Shown: positions 1 through 10,864, counted from the first letter of the stretch. The stretch: DNA of 50,009 bases from an uncultured Methanobrevibacter sp. (GCF_902774605.1 NZ_CACYJE010000009.1:1-50009); one strand, 5' to 3'. Numbers and translations: made by a program. Notes: generated from the letters alone by a model not told the origin.

Positions 1-108
1 CCATAATAAGTATACTGAAAAAAAATAATCAACAAAAATATAATAAAAAATCCCTTAAACTATAAATAAACAGTTAAAAATAAGTATTTTTACTAGTACT
101 CCCAAAAC

Positions 109-149
109 TGCGATTCATCCTCGACTTCAGAAGTCGAGGTATTCTCGCA
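109..149. repeat. IS200/IS605-like terminal hairpin (orphan)
   Basis: A perfect 9-bp stem, CCTCGACTT (119-127) and AAGTCGAGG (131-139), closes a CAG loop. It is nested inside a second inverted pair TGCGA (109-113) and TCGCA (145-149), with TTCAT and TATTC between the stems. The GCGATTCAT-stem-ATTCTCGC layout resembles the subterminal hairpin at the ends of IS200/IS605-family elements, which transpose as single strands and recognise such hairpins. No tnpA or tnpB is visible in the window, so this is either the right end of an element lying to the left of the window or a remnant/MITE. The structure is seen directly; the family assignment is by resemblance. Confidence 0.55.
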
Positions 150-500
150 TTCTTAAGATAAAGAAGATAATGGGCATGTCGCATATATTATTCATTAACT
201 TTTACATTTAAGGGGGATTTTGTTTAGTGGAGTTGTAATTTTGGTTTGTGTAAAACTCTCTTTAATTTGTTCTTTGATTAGGGATAGGAATATTTCAAAT
301 TATTATCTGTTTAAGACTTTCCAAAGTTAAGTCAATCATTTAGTTTCATCGCAATTAAACAAATAAACAATTTAAAGGAATTTAATTTTATTATTGTAAA
401 ATGTTTAATGATTTTCATAAGAAAATTATTTTTAATTCAATAAACTATTATATTTAATGAATGAAAGATATATATTTCATTTGAATTGTTGAAAATCATA
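150..500. other. gene-free AT-rich leader region, no recognised feature
   Basis: No convincing open reading frame, tRNA or repeat is visible here. The sequence is strongly AT-rich, with short A/T runs typical of intergenic DNA upstream of large surface-protein genes in this group. It could hold regulatory sequence for the adhesin gene at 598, but nothing can be named. Confidence 0.5.
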
Positions 501-571
501 TAGATTAACTTTATATATTATGTACAACTTATATATAACTGGTTAATCTAAGACTTTGATTTTTAGATTAA
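501..571 (+). promoter_or_regulatory. adhesin promoter with three TAGATTAA operator-like sites
   Basis: A TATA-like TTATATATTA (511-520) sits at a suitable distance for transcription starting near 545. TAGATTAA occurs three times: forward at 501-508, reversed at 543-550 and forward at 564-571. Centres are 42 and 21 bp apart, i.e. four and two helical turns. The first and second form a 9-bp inverted pair around the TATA box. The second and third form a 9-bp hairpin (543-551 with 563-571) in the predicted 5' UTR, ending about 12 nt before the GAGGT ribosome site at 583-587. Repressor binding or an RNA hairpin are both possible. Confidence 0.45.
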
Positions 572-597
572 ATCATAAAAATGAGGTTGCGTAAAAT

Positions 598-3500
598 ATG
601 AAGAAATCGTATATATCAATATTGTTGCTATTTTTAGTAATGATATTAGCAGTTTCTGCTGTCAGTGCAGCAGAAGATATTGATACTTCAGACTCAGACC
701 TACAGGCTGTAGATGAGGCACCTGTTGAAGAGGTGGCTTCTGAGGACGTTGAACCGCTTGCGGCAACGGACGATGCAGATGTAGTGGCTGATCCTGGAGA
801 TGGTAATAATTTCACCTCACTTCAAACCATAGTTGATACAAAGTATTCCCATACTCTTCAAAAGGATTACACTAGGGTTGAAGGAGACAGCGATATATCA
901 ATAAGTGGTAAAACCTTTACTTTGATAGGTAACAACTACAAAATTGATGCTAATAACTTGGGTGGAATTTTTAAAGTTGATTCTGATGCTACTTTAATTT
1001 TAGTCGGTGTGACTTTGGTTAACGGTAACTCAGATTATGGTGGAGCAATTTATAACGAAGGACTACTTACTATTTCTGAATGTAAATTAACTAACAACAC
1101 TGCTAGTGCTAATGGTGGTGCAATTTACAACGTTGGTACAATAGAAAGCTTTTCTTCCTCCACTTTTGAAAACAATAAAGCAAGTAATGGTGCTGCACTT
1201 TATACAACAACTGATACAGAAGTGCGAAGTTCCACTTTTGATGGAAACATTGCAGTAAATAAAGGTGGTGCTATTTATGCAGATGAAAATGTTGCACTAA
1301 CAGTTGAAAACAGTATTTTCATGAACAATGAAATTACTAAAAACAGCTATTCCAATGGTGGTGCAGCAATATTTAATCTTGGAAACAATTTAAATGTTCG
1401 TGGATCCCGATTTGTTAACAACCTAGCTCCTTGGATAGGCAGTACAGGTGCCATATCCTCCTGGAGTACAGGTACTGTATACATTAAAGACTCATACTTC
1501 GAACGCAACGTTGCACGTTTCGGTGCAGCAATCGAACTTGAAGAATTAGATCAAAAAGAGGTTGCAGTTGAAAACTGTACATTCTACAATAATACAGGTT
1601 ATGTTGGTGTTGGTATTAATGCAAATGATAATGTAAAATATTTAAACGTAACCAAATGTACATTTGACTCAAACAACTTCCATGGTCCTCAAGGCGCTCC
1701 TACTACTGGTGCTATGGGTGCAGGTATCTGTGTTGGTACTAATACTGTTCCTGTAACATTAGAAATATCTTACAGTGTCTTTAAAAACAATTATGGAGAT
1801 GATAAAAACGGATCTACTGGTGCAGCTATCCGTTTAGCAAATTGTGCATCCGGTATCATTGACAACTGTACCTTTGAAAACAACTATGGTACTCGTAGCG
1901 CTGCAATCAGCAGTGGTACTTTTAAGGATGATGGTGATGTAACTTTAGTTATCAAAGATTCTACATTCATAAATAACCAAGCCACAGACAATATCACTGT
2001 GTCTATAGATGAAGAATTCAATGCAAAAATTGAAAATTGTGATATTCAGGATTCAAACAAGTATTCAGTTTATAATTCAGGTACTCTTGAGTTAAGTGAG
2101 AATAATATTCCTAACGGTGTTTACAGTAAAGGTACCATTATATCACAAATCAATGCAACTATTTTAAACAATGAGACTGTTACCACTAATGATGGTACAT
2201 ACCTGATTAATGCTACAGTTACTGATGACAATGGTAACCTAATGACAATCGTTAATGGTTTAACCTTTGTGACTGACGGTGCTGAAGTTGAAGCAGTCTA
2301 CAATGCTACTACTGGAGTATATGAAGGACTCATGACATTACCTGCTCCTGGTATATACACTGTTAACATTACTTATATAGATGAGGATAAGTTGAATGTG
2401 AAAACAGCTACTATTAATAACTACAAAGGTACCTTCCAGGACTTGCAGAATAAAATAGATAATGCTATAAGTGGTACTTTAGACTTAGCATATGACTTTG
2501 CATTCACTCCTGAACTTGGCGACAGTGAGGTTAATGGTATAATTATTGATGAAGATTTAACTATTAATGGTAATGGTCATACTATCAGTGGTAGTAATGC
2601 TGCTAGAATCTTTAATATTACTGCAGGTACTTTAACCTTAACTAATGTCACTGTTTGTAATGGTGCTGCTAGTGAAGGTGCTGGTGTATATGTTGCTAAT
2701 GGTGCTACTTTAGCTGCTAATGATGCTGTATTTAGTAATAATATTGCACAGGAATATGATGGTGGTGCTATTTATACTAATGGTGGTAGTATTAATCTTA
2801 CTAGTTGTGTTTTAGATAGTAATGATGTAACTAAATTAGAAGCTAGGGCTTCTGAAAATCATGGTGGTGCTGCAATATATGCTAATAATGCAATGGTTAC
2901 TTTAACTAATACTAATGTTATTAATAATGGTAAAAATCTCAACCGTACTGAAGGCGATTTAGTTAATGGTGTTTTAAACTTACTCAATTCCCAAACCACT
3001 ATTGAAAATTGTTTATTTGAAAACAACAATGGTGTTTATGGTGGAGCAATTTATGCTGAAGATGGGACTATAACTATTTCTAAATCTAGTTTCCTTGCTA
3101 ATAATGCATATTGCGGTGGAGCTATTCAATTAGAAGGAAATTTAAACTTTGAAATTAAAGATACTATATTCACTGAAAATAACAAAGCAGTAGGTATTGG
3201 TAGTCCTGGTTATACTGCTGGTGGAGGTGCCATATTTATTAAAAACGCTGGTGGTTCTATTGATAATATTACTGTGAAAGATTCTTATTCAGCCCAAGGT
3301 GGTGCTGTTGATATAGAAAGTACCAAAAAAACTAATATTACTGGCAGTACTTTTGAAAACAATCACGCTGATAATTTGGCAGGTGCACTTTACTTATATG
3401 CTCCTTCTATAACTGTTGACAATTGTACTTTTAAAAACAATAGTGCTGATAAAGGTGGGGCTATTTTTATTTATGATAATAGAGGAGGATCTGCAGCTAC

Positions 3501-6500
3501 CATTAATAATGTAATATTTGATTCAAATAATGCTACTAATGCTGGTGCTCTCTGGGCATGGGATAATGTTGCTATTTCTGATTCTAGATTCATCGATAAC
3601 ACCGCTACTGAAACAGGTGGTGCTATAGTTTTCACTAATTACTGCACTGATTCTTCCTTAACTAACTCTAACTTCACTGGAAACACTGCTGAGGATGGTA
3701 ATGCAATATATAATAATCAAGGTGTTATCACATTATCTAAAAACAATGTGTCCAGCGAAAAAGCTGATATTGTAAGTACAGGAATAATCAAATCAACAAT
3801 CTACATTGAAATCTTGAACAATGGTACTACATACCACTGTGGCGATATTACTCTTCAAGCTACTGTTACAGATGATATTGGTAACTTAATGGATATTACT
3901 GGTCTCAAATTCAAAGTCAATGATACTGCAAACTCTTTAGTTGATGCAAAATATAATCCTGATAATAGATTATATGAAGGAATTTACACTCCTAAAGATG
4001 CTGGTATATTCAACATTGATGCTAATTGCACTACTTCAGCCAATTTAGTAATAATTACAACTGCTAACATTACTATTGTCAAATCATTAATCGACATCCA
4101 AAACATGATTGATGCAGCTGACGCTGGTGACATTATTGAGTTAACCGGTGATTACGCATATGTTGAAGAATTTGATTCAAGCATTAAAAATGGTATTGTA
4201 GTTAATAAGACTGTAACTATTGACGGTAAAGGATACACTATTTCAGGTTCCGATGCCGCCAGAATATTTAATGTTGGTAATAATGCTGTTTTAAATTTAT
4301 CTAATGTTACTTTAACCAAAGGTAAAGCTTTAAATGGTGGTGCTGTTTATGTTAATGCTGGTGCTGAATTGAATGCTGATTATGTAAACTTCGATGAAAA
4401 CACTGCTGCTGAACGTGGTGGAGCTATCTGGTCTGCAGGTACTGTAACCATTGATAATTCAGGATTTGACAGCAATAATATTACAGAAAGGAAAAACAAT
4501 GTTGACAATGGTGGAGCAGCTATCTACAATTACGGTACTTTAAATGTTGATCACTCATCATTCACTAATGACCTTAAAAACTATGTTGTCAGAACTGGAG
4601 ATAATAATAATCCTCAATTTATTGAGGCTGTTGTTTTCAATTCAGGCAAAGCTGTAATAAATAATTCCTACTTTGAAAATAACAGTGGTACCTATGGAGG
4701 TGCTATAGCTTCATATCCTATACTCGGTGCTACCAAAGCTAGTTTAACTGTTGAAAATTCTGATTTTGTCAATAACTTAGCATATTGCGGTGCAGCTATC
4801 TATATCGCTGCAGATAAAGGTGAAGAATCTTATTTCTCCATTGATAATTGTACATTTATAGGAAATAATGCTACCGGTATTGGCAGTTATGGTTACACTT
4901 CTGCTGGTGGTGCAATCGTTATAGTAGATATTGCTGAAGGTACTATTAAAAATTCCAAGTTCTATAATAACACAGCTACCGTAGGTGGTGCTGTTGATAT
5001 TAGTAGCAATAATAATGCTAATAATGTTATTGATGTAGAAATTGATAATTGTGACTTTGAAAACAACACTGCTGTCGGTTCTCCTAAAAGAGAAGCTGTT
5101 GGTGGTGCTATACGTACCAATACCAAGTATGCAACTGGTGACATATTGAATTTAACTGTTAATAATTCCAACTTCACCAACAATAAAGCTGCTGCTGGAG
5201 GTTCAGCAATTTACAGCAACGGTACTTTAACATTATCCGGAAACAATGTAACTTCAGGAAATGCCGAAATCGAAGTTGGTGCAAAAGGATTTATAACTTC
5301 AACCATTAAAGTAACAATCCTTGACGGTGAAGTTAAAACCATTGAAACTCTGGAAGCTGAATTATCCGCTAAAGTGACTGATGATGAGGATAACCTGATT
5401 AAAGACGCCCAATTCAAATTCACAATAAATGATGAGGAAGTTGCTGCAGTTTATAATGCTGCTAATAAATTATATGAAGCTACTTACACTCTTCCATCTG
5501 CTGGTATCTATCCGGTAAACATTACCTATGCCAGTGATGATGAATTGGAAGTTGAAAACGCTACTGTTAAATCCATTTATGGTACTTTCACACAATTACA
5601 ACAATTAATTGATAATGCAACTGATACTTTAGTTTTACCATACAACTTCACATATAATGCTGAAATTGATGGTGACGCATTGAAAGCTGGTGTGGTAATA
5701 AACAAAGCATTGACTGTAGACGGTAACGGTTCCACTATCAGTGGTGCTGATGCCGCTAGAATCTTCCAACTCAATGCAAATAACATTAACATTACAAACA
5801 CTACTTTCACTAATGGTCATGCTAACACTTCAAGTCAACAATTTGCTGACTGGGGTGGAGCAATCTACTCTAACGGTGCTTATAACAGTCATGTAATATC
5901 TGATTGTAAGTTCTACAACAACACCGCTTACAATGGTGGTGCGATTTACTTAAGTAGTGACGGTAGTGACATCATCGGTTGTGAATTTGAAGACAACAAT
6001 GCTACCGCATCCGGTGGTGCAGTATTCCTATATGGTTTGAATGATGCCATTTCTGATTCCACATTCAAGTTCAACATGGCAGATGAATTAGGTGGAGCTG
6101 TTGCATGCTACAGCGGTCAACAAGCTGCTGAGATTACAAATTCTGTTTTCATTGGCAATGCTGCTCTTAAAAACGGTGGTGCAGTATCCATGCAAAAAGC
6201 TGCAGGTAAGATAACTGATTCCAATTTCACAGGAAACACTGCTTATAATGGTGGTGCTGTCTACTGGGGTGCAAATGGAGGTTCCATCACTGGTGGTGAA
6301 TTCATTGAAAACAAGGCATTTGGTGATTTAGGTGGAGCAATCTTTGCTGAAGGTACTGGTTTAACCCTTACATCCACATTCACTGAAAACTATGCTGATA
6401 ACGGTGGAGCCATTGCTGTATTTAAAGATGCAACAATCACTGAAAGCACATTCACCAACAACACTGCTAAAAATTATGGTGGTGCAATATACGTGAACAG

Positions 6501-9500
6501 CAGTGCAAAACTGGACATTACAAAATCTGCAATGAAAAACAACTCTGCTACTGTCGGTAGTTCAATTTATTCCAACGGTACAATCGGATCCACTATTGTC
6601 AACGCTACAATCTTAGATAATAAGACCTTGAATGACACTGGTTTAGGTGATCTTTACGTACTCAATGCTACATTGACTGATGATATGGGCAATAGCATTT
6701 ACGACCCTAACTTCAGATTCACTGTAAATGGTGTTGAAATTGAAGATGCTCCATTATATCATGATGGAACCGGTTTATACACTCTTGGCTATGCTGTGGA
6801 AAAAGCTGGTTTAAATGTCATTTCAACCAGTTACAGTGCTGCTGGCTTGCAAGTGTTCACTGGTGCTTTAGATATTCCATTAGCTAATGTTACCGAGTTC
6901 ACTGTTAAGGTTGAAAGCATTGTTGAAGGCGAAAACGCTACAGTATTCGTAACCCTGATTGGTGTGAATGACGCTGGTTTAAATGCTATTGTTACTGTAA
7001 TCGTTAACAATGAAGATCATGCTGTAAATGTTGTGAATGGTACTGGTAACATTACAATTGATGGTTTAGCTCATGGTCAATACCCGGTTGTTGCAATGTT
7101 TGAAGATCCTAATTACGAACCTGCAATCAACTCAACAGTATTCTACGTCAAAGGAGCTACAAAATTAACCGTTGAGTCAGTTGAAGCTAACTACAGTGAC
7201 ATTATCACAATAACCGTCAACTTGACTGACAGTGAAGGAAACCCATTAACCGGCATTGTTAATGTCATGGGTGAAGACGTATTCGTAGAAAACGGTGTTG
7301 GAACATTTACCATTGACACTCAACCTGATGTTGGCACCTACAATTGGACTGCAGTCTATGAAGGTAACAACGCCTACATGAACTCCAGTGCTGATTTCAC
7401 AGTGACTGTTAACGTCAAGGAATTGACTGAGGATGACTTGTACATAGAAATCTCTGGTGATGCCCCTGACAATGTGACCGTTTACATTGAAGGTCCTGTC
7501 GGTGAATACAATGTTACTGTTGACGGTCAGACCGTAACTGTGCCTGTTGTATATGATGAAGAGGATGGATTTGCATGGGGCGAAGCTAACATCACAGGAT
7601 TGACTCCTGGTGTGAAAGTCGCCACTATCTCACTCGATGATCCTCAATACAAATTGGCCGAAGACGTATCCACCAAGGAATTTGAATACCTAGGATACCC
7701 TGAATACACTGTGAATATTACTGGAACCTATCCTAATGCTGTAATCAACATTGAAGGTCCTGACGGAAACTATACCGTATCTATCGATGAAGACCATCAA
7801 TATGAGATTACCGTAAAAGATGGTGTTGGCAGTCAAAATGTTTCAGGCTTATTCGCCGGTGACTATGAAGCATATGTTGAATTTGAAGAACAAGATGGAT
7901 ATCATGGTGTTGATAGCTGGGTTGATTTCACTATTGCTAAAGCTCCTTTAGATATTGCTGAGCCTGAAGTAATCGGCGATATGGTAATCGGCAGTCAAAT
8001 CAACATTACTTTCACATTACCTACAGACGTTGACCCTTCCAATGTATCCGCATTCATGGATGGTGAACCTGTTGATGTATTCATCATCAATGAAACCACT
8101 GGAGTCTACACTTTAGTATTATACGGTTTCACTGCTGCTGAAGGTCATTATTTCGTTGTTCAAGTAAACGACCCTAACTATGAGGATGCTATTGCTGAGG
8201 TATATTTCTCAATTGAAAAAATCACTCCAGCTTTAGAGGTTAATGATACCGTTGGTGAATGGAACGAATCTGTTGACATTCCAATCAAATTGACCGGTGC
8301 TGACGGCACTCCTATCACTGGAGATGTTATTGTCACTGTATCATGGGGTGTTGATGGCAAAACTCAAGTGGTAACACTTAATGAAACTGGTGAAGGTGTT
8401 GCAACCTTTGCAATCACTGAATCTTTAGGCAATTTGACCGTAACTGCGAAATACTATGGTGACGATACCTACTATGCAGTTGAAAAAACAGCTACATTAA
8501 CCATTACAGACTCTATGGAAGCTAAATTGGTTGTTGTTGCTGACAGTCAAGTTCCATACAATGATACTGTATATGTGAATGTAACCTTAACCAATGCTCG
8601 TGATGCTGTAATCGGTAACGCTACAATCACTTACACTGTTGACGGTGGAGAAGTTCAAACAGCAAAGGTTAATGAAGATGGATTTGTAAGCATTCCAGTC
8701 ACTGGTTTAGCTGGAGGCAAACACACTATTGAAGTCAAATTCAATAATGAATCATACAGTCCTGTTAGTGAATCCGTAACTGTTACTGTAACTCCTATAG
8801 CACCTGTTGTAACATCCAATGTTACTGAAAATGCTAAAGTCGGTGAAAACGTGACTATTACCATAATCGCTCCTGGTTTAACCGGTAATTTCACTGTGAC
8901 TGTTGACAGCGATCCTGTTACCTTTGATTTACCTGTAATTGATGGTGTTGCAATCATCAACGTTACCGGTTTGGCTGCTGGTCACCACTCATATGAGGTT
9001 ATCTACAACGGTGATGAAAACTACACAACCGGCACTGATGCTAACTCATTCGATGTTGCTCAAGTTCCAACAGAAACCGCTTTAGACATTACAGTTCCTG
9101 AAAACTCAACTGCTCCTGTAATCAGTGTTGAATTGCCTGAAGACGCTACAGGTTACTTGCTGGTTGATATTGACGGTGATAAAAAATACTATGCTCCTCT
9201 TGTAAACGGATCTGCAACTATCCAAACCGATTCATTGGATGCTGGAAACCACACTGTAAATGTCACATACACAGGTGATGATAAATACGCTAAAGCAAGT
9301 GTTAGCAAAGAGATTACTATTAACACTATTCCGGTTAATTTAACTGCTAGTGCTGCTAACATTGAAGTTGGTCAAAACGCTACAATCATTGTCAAATTGC
9401 CTGAAGGCGTTGATGGTGTCGCATTAGTTGAATTGGATGGTGTATACTATCCTGTGACTGACGGTAAGGCTGTTATCGAAAACTTAACTGAAGGCACATA

Positions 9501-10650
9501 CACTGCAACTGTAACCTTTATGGGTAACGGCTTATATGAGGACAATGAAACCACTGTCACATTCAATGTGACTAAAGTTAAGGTCTCACCTGAACAGGCA
9601 TTCAACATTACCGCTCCTGAAAACAGCACTTCACAAGTCATTTCAGTCAACTTGCCTGAAGATGCTACTGGATACCTATTGTTAGACATCAATGGAACAC
9701 AAACACACGTCCCATTGGTCAACGGTAAAGCAAATGTGACTGTCCCTACTCTTGCTGAAGGTACTTACAACGCTACTATCACATACACTGGTGACGACAA
9801 GTACGGTCCAATCACAACAACCAAGGAAATCAACGTGACATCCAACGTTCCTGAAAACGCACTCAACATTCCTGACAGTGCAAAATCAGATGAGCCAACC
9901 ACTTACTCCATTAGCTTGCCAAGCAATGCTACCGGATACCTTGAAGTGGATGTTGACGGAACCAAGTATGTTGCTGCTTTAAACAATGGATCTGCCAGTG
10001 TAACTATACCAGCATTGCCTGCAGGCAATCATAACGTGACCGTTACATACACCGGTGATGCTAATTACTCACCTGTGAGCAAGGCAACCACTTTAAGTGT
10101 AGCTGCTCCTGTATTCAACCTATCTAACAACAAGAACGTGAATGTTGTATACTCAGCTAAAGCCAACTACAAAGTTCTCGTGACTCGTGACGGCAAGGCT
10201 GTTGGTGCAGGTCAGACCGTTACTTTCAAGTTCAACGGCAAAACATACACTGCCAAGACTGACAGTAAAGGTTACGCAACCTTGAATCTCAATACTAAAG
10301 TGAAAGTCAAAAAATACACTATCACAGCAACCTACAATGGCGTAACAGTCAAAAACACAGTCAATGTGAAACACTTGATTAAGGCTTCTAACAAGAAGAT
10401 TAAGAAATCCAAGAAAGTCAACAAGATTAAAGTTAAAACCAATAAGGTCAATGGTAAATACCTTAAAGGTAAGAAGTTAACTTTAAAAATCAAGGGCAAA
10501 AAGGTTAAAGCTAAAATCAACAAGAAAGGTGTAGCTACTTTCAAACTCAAGAAGAGCATTACTAAAAAGCTCAAAGCGGGTAAGAAATACAAATACACCG
10601 TAACCTACGGTAAGGACAAAGTAACCAAGAAAGTTAAAGTTAGAAGATAG
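598..10650 (+). CDS. giant adhesin-like surface protein (beta-helix and Ig modules)
   Basis: A 3350-residue secreted protein. Residues 1-25 form a signal peptide (KK, hydrophobic core, AVSAVSA). About residues 98-1998 hold four parallel beta-helix blocks full of GGAIYN / F.NN.A repeats (PMP/pbH1-like). Each is followed by a roughly 95-residue Ig-like segment containing TDD.GN (about 515-610, 1065-1161, 1565-1661, 1998-2095). Blocks 2-4 open with a common LQ..ID...I.GNG.TISG.DAARIF motif. Residues about 2098-3170 are a tandem Ig-like array, and 3172-3350 an Ig-like domain running into a very lysine-rich C-terminus. No transmembrane anchor or sorting motif is visible, so wall attachment probably uses the cationic end (inference). 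N-X-S/T sequons are abundant. The family matches the adhesin-like proteins of Methanobrevibacter, thought to bind hosts, plant matter or other microbes; the ligand here is unknown. The GAGGT site at 583-587 supports the ATG at 598. Confidence 0.9.
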   Translation: MKKSYISILLLFLVMILAVSAVSAAEDIDTSDSDLQAVDEAPVEEVASEDVEPLAATDDADVVADPGDGNNFTSLQTIVDTKYSHTLQKDYTRVEGDSDISISGKTFTLIGNNYKIDANNLGGIFKVDSDATLILVGVTLVNGNSDYGGAIYNEGLLTISECKLTNNTASANGGAIYNVGTIESFSSSTFENNKASNGAALYTTTDTEVRSSTFDGNIAVNKGGAIYADENVALTVENSIFMNNEITKNSYSNGGAAIFNLGNNLNVRGSRFVNNLAPWIGSTGAISSWSTGTVYIKDSYFERNVARFGAAIELEELDQKEVAVENCTFYNNTGYVGVGINANDNVKYLNVTKCTFDSNNFHGPQGAPTTGAMGAGICVGTNTVPVTLEISYSVFKNNYGDDKNGSTGAAIRLANCASGIIDNCTFENNYGTRSAAISSGTFKDDGDVTLVIKDSTFINNQATDNITVSIDEEFNAKIENCDIQDSNKYSVYNSGTLELSENNIPNGVYSKGTIISQINATILNNETVTTNDGTYLINATVTDDNGNLMTIVNGLTFVTDGAEVEAVYNATTGVYEGLMTLPAPGIYTVNITYIDEDKLNVKTATINNYKGTFQDLQNKIDNAISGTLDLAYDFAFTPELGDSEVNGIIIDEDLTINGNGHTISGSNAARIFNITAGTLTLTNVTVCNGAASEGAGVYVANGATLAANDAVFSNNIAQEYDGGAIYTNGGSINLTSCVLDSNDVTKLEARASENHGGAAIYANNAMVTLTNTNVINNGKNLNRTEGDLVNGVLNLLNSQTTIENCLFENNNGVYGGAIYAEDGTITISKSSFLANNAYCGGAIQLEGNLNFEIKDTIFTENNKAVGIGSPGYTAGGGAIFIKNAGGSIDNITVKDSYSAQGGAVDIESTKKTNITGSTFENNHADNLAGALYLYAPSITVDNCTFKNNSADKGGAIFIYDNRGGSAATINNVIFDSNNATNAGALWAWDNVAISDSRFIDNTATETGGAIVFTNYCTDSSLTNSNFTGNTAEDGNAIYNNQGVITLSKNNVSSEKADIVSTGIIKSTIYIEILNNGTTYHCGDITLQATVTDDIGNLMDITGLKFKVNDTANSLVDAKYNPDNRLYEGIYTPKDAGIFNIDANCTTSANLVIITTANITIVKSLIDIQNMIDAADAGDIIELTGDYAYVEEFDSSIKNGIVVNKTVTIDGKGYTISGSDAARIFNVGNNAVLNLSNVTLTKGKALNGGAVYVNAGAELNADYVNFDENTAAERGGAIWSAGTVTIDNSGFDSNNITERKNNVDNGGAAIYNYGTLNVDHSSFTNDLKNYVVRTGDNNNPQFIEAVVFNSGKAVINNSYFENNSGTYGGAIASYPILGATKASLTVENSDFVNNLAYCGAAIYIAADKGEESYFSIDNCTFIGNNATGIGSYGYTSAGGAIVIVDIAEGTIKNSKFYNNTATVGGAVDISSNNNANNVIDVEIDNCDFENNTAVGSPKREAVGGAIRTNTKYATGDILNLTVNNSNFTNNKAAAGGSAIYSNGTLTLSGNNVTSGNAEIEVGAKGFITSTIKVTILDGEVKTIETLEAELSAKVTDDEDNLIKDAQFKFTINDEEVAAVYNAANKLYEATYTLPSAGIYPVNITYASDDELEVENATVKSIYGTFTQLQQLIDNATDTLVLPYNFTYNAEIDGDALKAGVVINKALTVDGNGSTISGADAARIFQLNANNINITNTTFTNGHANTSSQQFADWGGAIYSNGAYNSHVISDCKFYNNTAYNGGAIYLSSDGSDIIGCEFEDNNATASGGAVFLYGLNDAISDSTFKFNMADELGGAVACYSGQQAAEITNSVFIGNAALKNGGAVSMQKAAGKITDSNFTGNTAYNGGAVYWGANGGSITGGEFIENKAFGDLGGAIFAEGTGLTLTSTFTENYADNGGAIAVFKDATITESTFTNNTAKNYGGAIYVNSSAKLDITKSAMKNNSATVGSSIYSNGTIGSTIVNATILDNKTLNDTGLGDLYVLNATLTDDMGNSIYDPNFRFTVNGVEIEDAPLYHDGTGLYTLGYAVEKAGLNVISTSYSAAGLQVFTGALDIPLANVTEFTVKVESIVEGENATVFVTLIGVNDAGLNAIVTVIVNNEDHAVNVVNGTGNITIDGLAHGQYPVVAMFEDPNYEPAINSTVFYVKGATKLTVESVEANYSDIITITVNLTDSEGNPLTGIVNVMGEDVFVENGVGTFTIDTQPDVGTYNWTAVYEGNNAYMNSSADFTVTVNVKELTEDDLYIEISGDAPDNVTVYIEGPVGEYNVTVDGQTVTVPVVYDEEDGFAWGEANITGLTPGVKVATISLDDPQYKLAEDVSTKEFEYLGYPEYTVNITGTYPNAVINIEGPDGNYTVSIDEDHQYEITVKDGVGSQNVSGLFAGDYEAYVEFEEQDGYHGVDSWVDFTIAKAPLDIAEPEVIGDMVIGSQINITFTLPTDVDPSNVSAFMDGEPVDVFIINETTGVYTLVLYGFTAAEGHYFVVQVNDPNYEDAIAEVYFSIEKITPALEVNDTVGEWNESVDIPIKLTGADGTPITGDVIVTVSWGVDGKTQVVTLNETGEGVATFAITESLGNLTVTAKYYGDDTYYAVEKTATLTITDSMEAKLVVVADSQVPYNDTVYVNVTLTNARDAVIGNATITYTVDGGEVQTAKVNEDGFVSIPVTGLAGGKHTIEVKFNNESYSPVSESVTVTVTPIAPVVTSNVTENAKVGENVTITIIAPGLTGNFTVTVDSDPVTFDLPVIDGVAIINVTGLAAGHHSYEVIYNGDENYTTGTDANSFDVAQVPTETALDITVPENSTAPVISVELPEDATGYLLVDIDGDKKYYAPLVNGSATIQTDSLDAGNHTVNVTYTGDDKYAKASVSKEITINTIPVNLTASAANIEVGQNATIIVKLPEGVDGVALVELDGVYYPVTDGKAVIENLTEGTYTATVTFMGNGLYEDNETTVTFNVTKVKVSPEQAFNITAPENSTSQVISVNLPEDATGYLLLDINGTQTHVPLVNGKANVTVPTLAEGTYNATITYTGDDKYGPITTTKEINVTSNVPENALNIPDSAKSDEPTTYSISLPSNATGYLEVDVDGTKYVAALNNGSASVTIPALPAGNHNVTVTYTGDANYSPVSKATTLSVAAPVFNLSNNKNVNVVYSAKANYKVLVTRDGKAVGAGQTVTFKFNGKTYTAKTDSKGYATLNLNTKVKVKKYTITATYNGVTVKNTVNVKHLIKASNKKIKKSKKVNKIKVKTNKVNGKYLKGKKLTLKIKGKKVKAKINKKGVATFKLKKSITKKLKAGKKYKYTVTYGKDKVTKKVKVRR

Positions 10651-10680
10651 GGATTAAATTTAATCTCTATTACTTTTTTT
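10647..10680 (+). terminator. terminator hairpin overlapping adhesin stop
   Basis: ATAGGGATTAAA (10647-10658) pairs with TTTAATCTCTAT (10659-10670) with one G-U pair, followed by TACTTTTTTT. The left arm contains the TAG stop codon of the upstream gene. The same layout recurs at the other two surface-protein genes. Confidence 0.65.
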
Positions 10681-10864
10681 ATTTTTTCATATAGATTTCA
10701 AAATCAACAAACGCTTATTTTTCAAACAACTGTCATTTAAACACAATACCAATTAAGAATCAACCCACTTTTTCATAAAACAATTGTTTTAATCACACTC
10801 ACAATTCATTTAACGAAACATAATCCCCGGTCCGGAAACCCTCATGTTTTCACTTCACTAAATT

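Noticed and set aside
573-10598. Many short minus-strand and off-frame open readings inside the giant adhesin genes
   Set aside because: They mirror the repetitive coding strand, lack ribosome sites and show no domain; they are shadows of the real genes.
10825-10842. GC-rich patch CCCCGGTCCGG before thrS as a riboswitch or T-box
   Set aside because: T-boxes are bacterial, no extended stem can be drawn, and it lies upstream of the TATA box.
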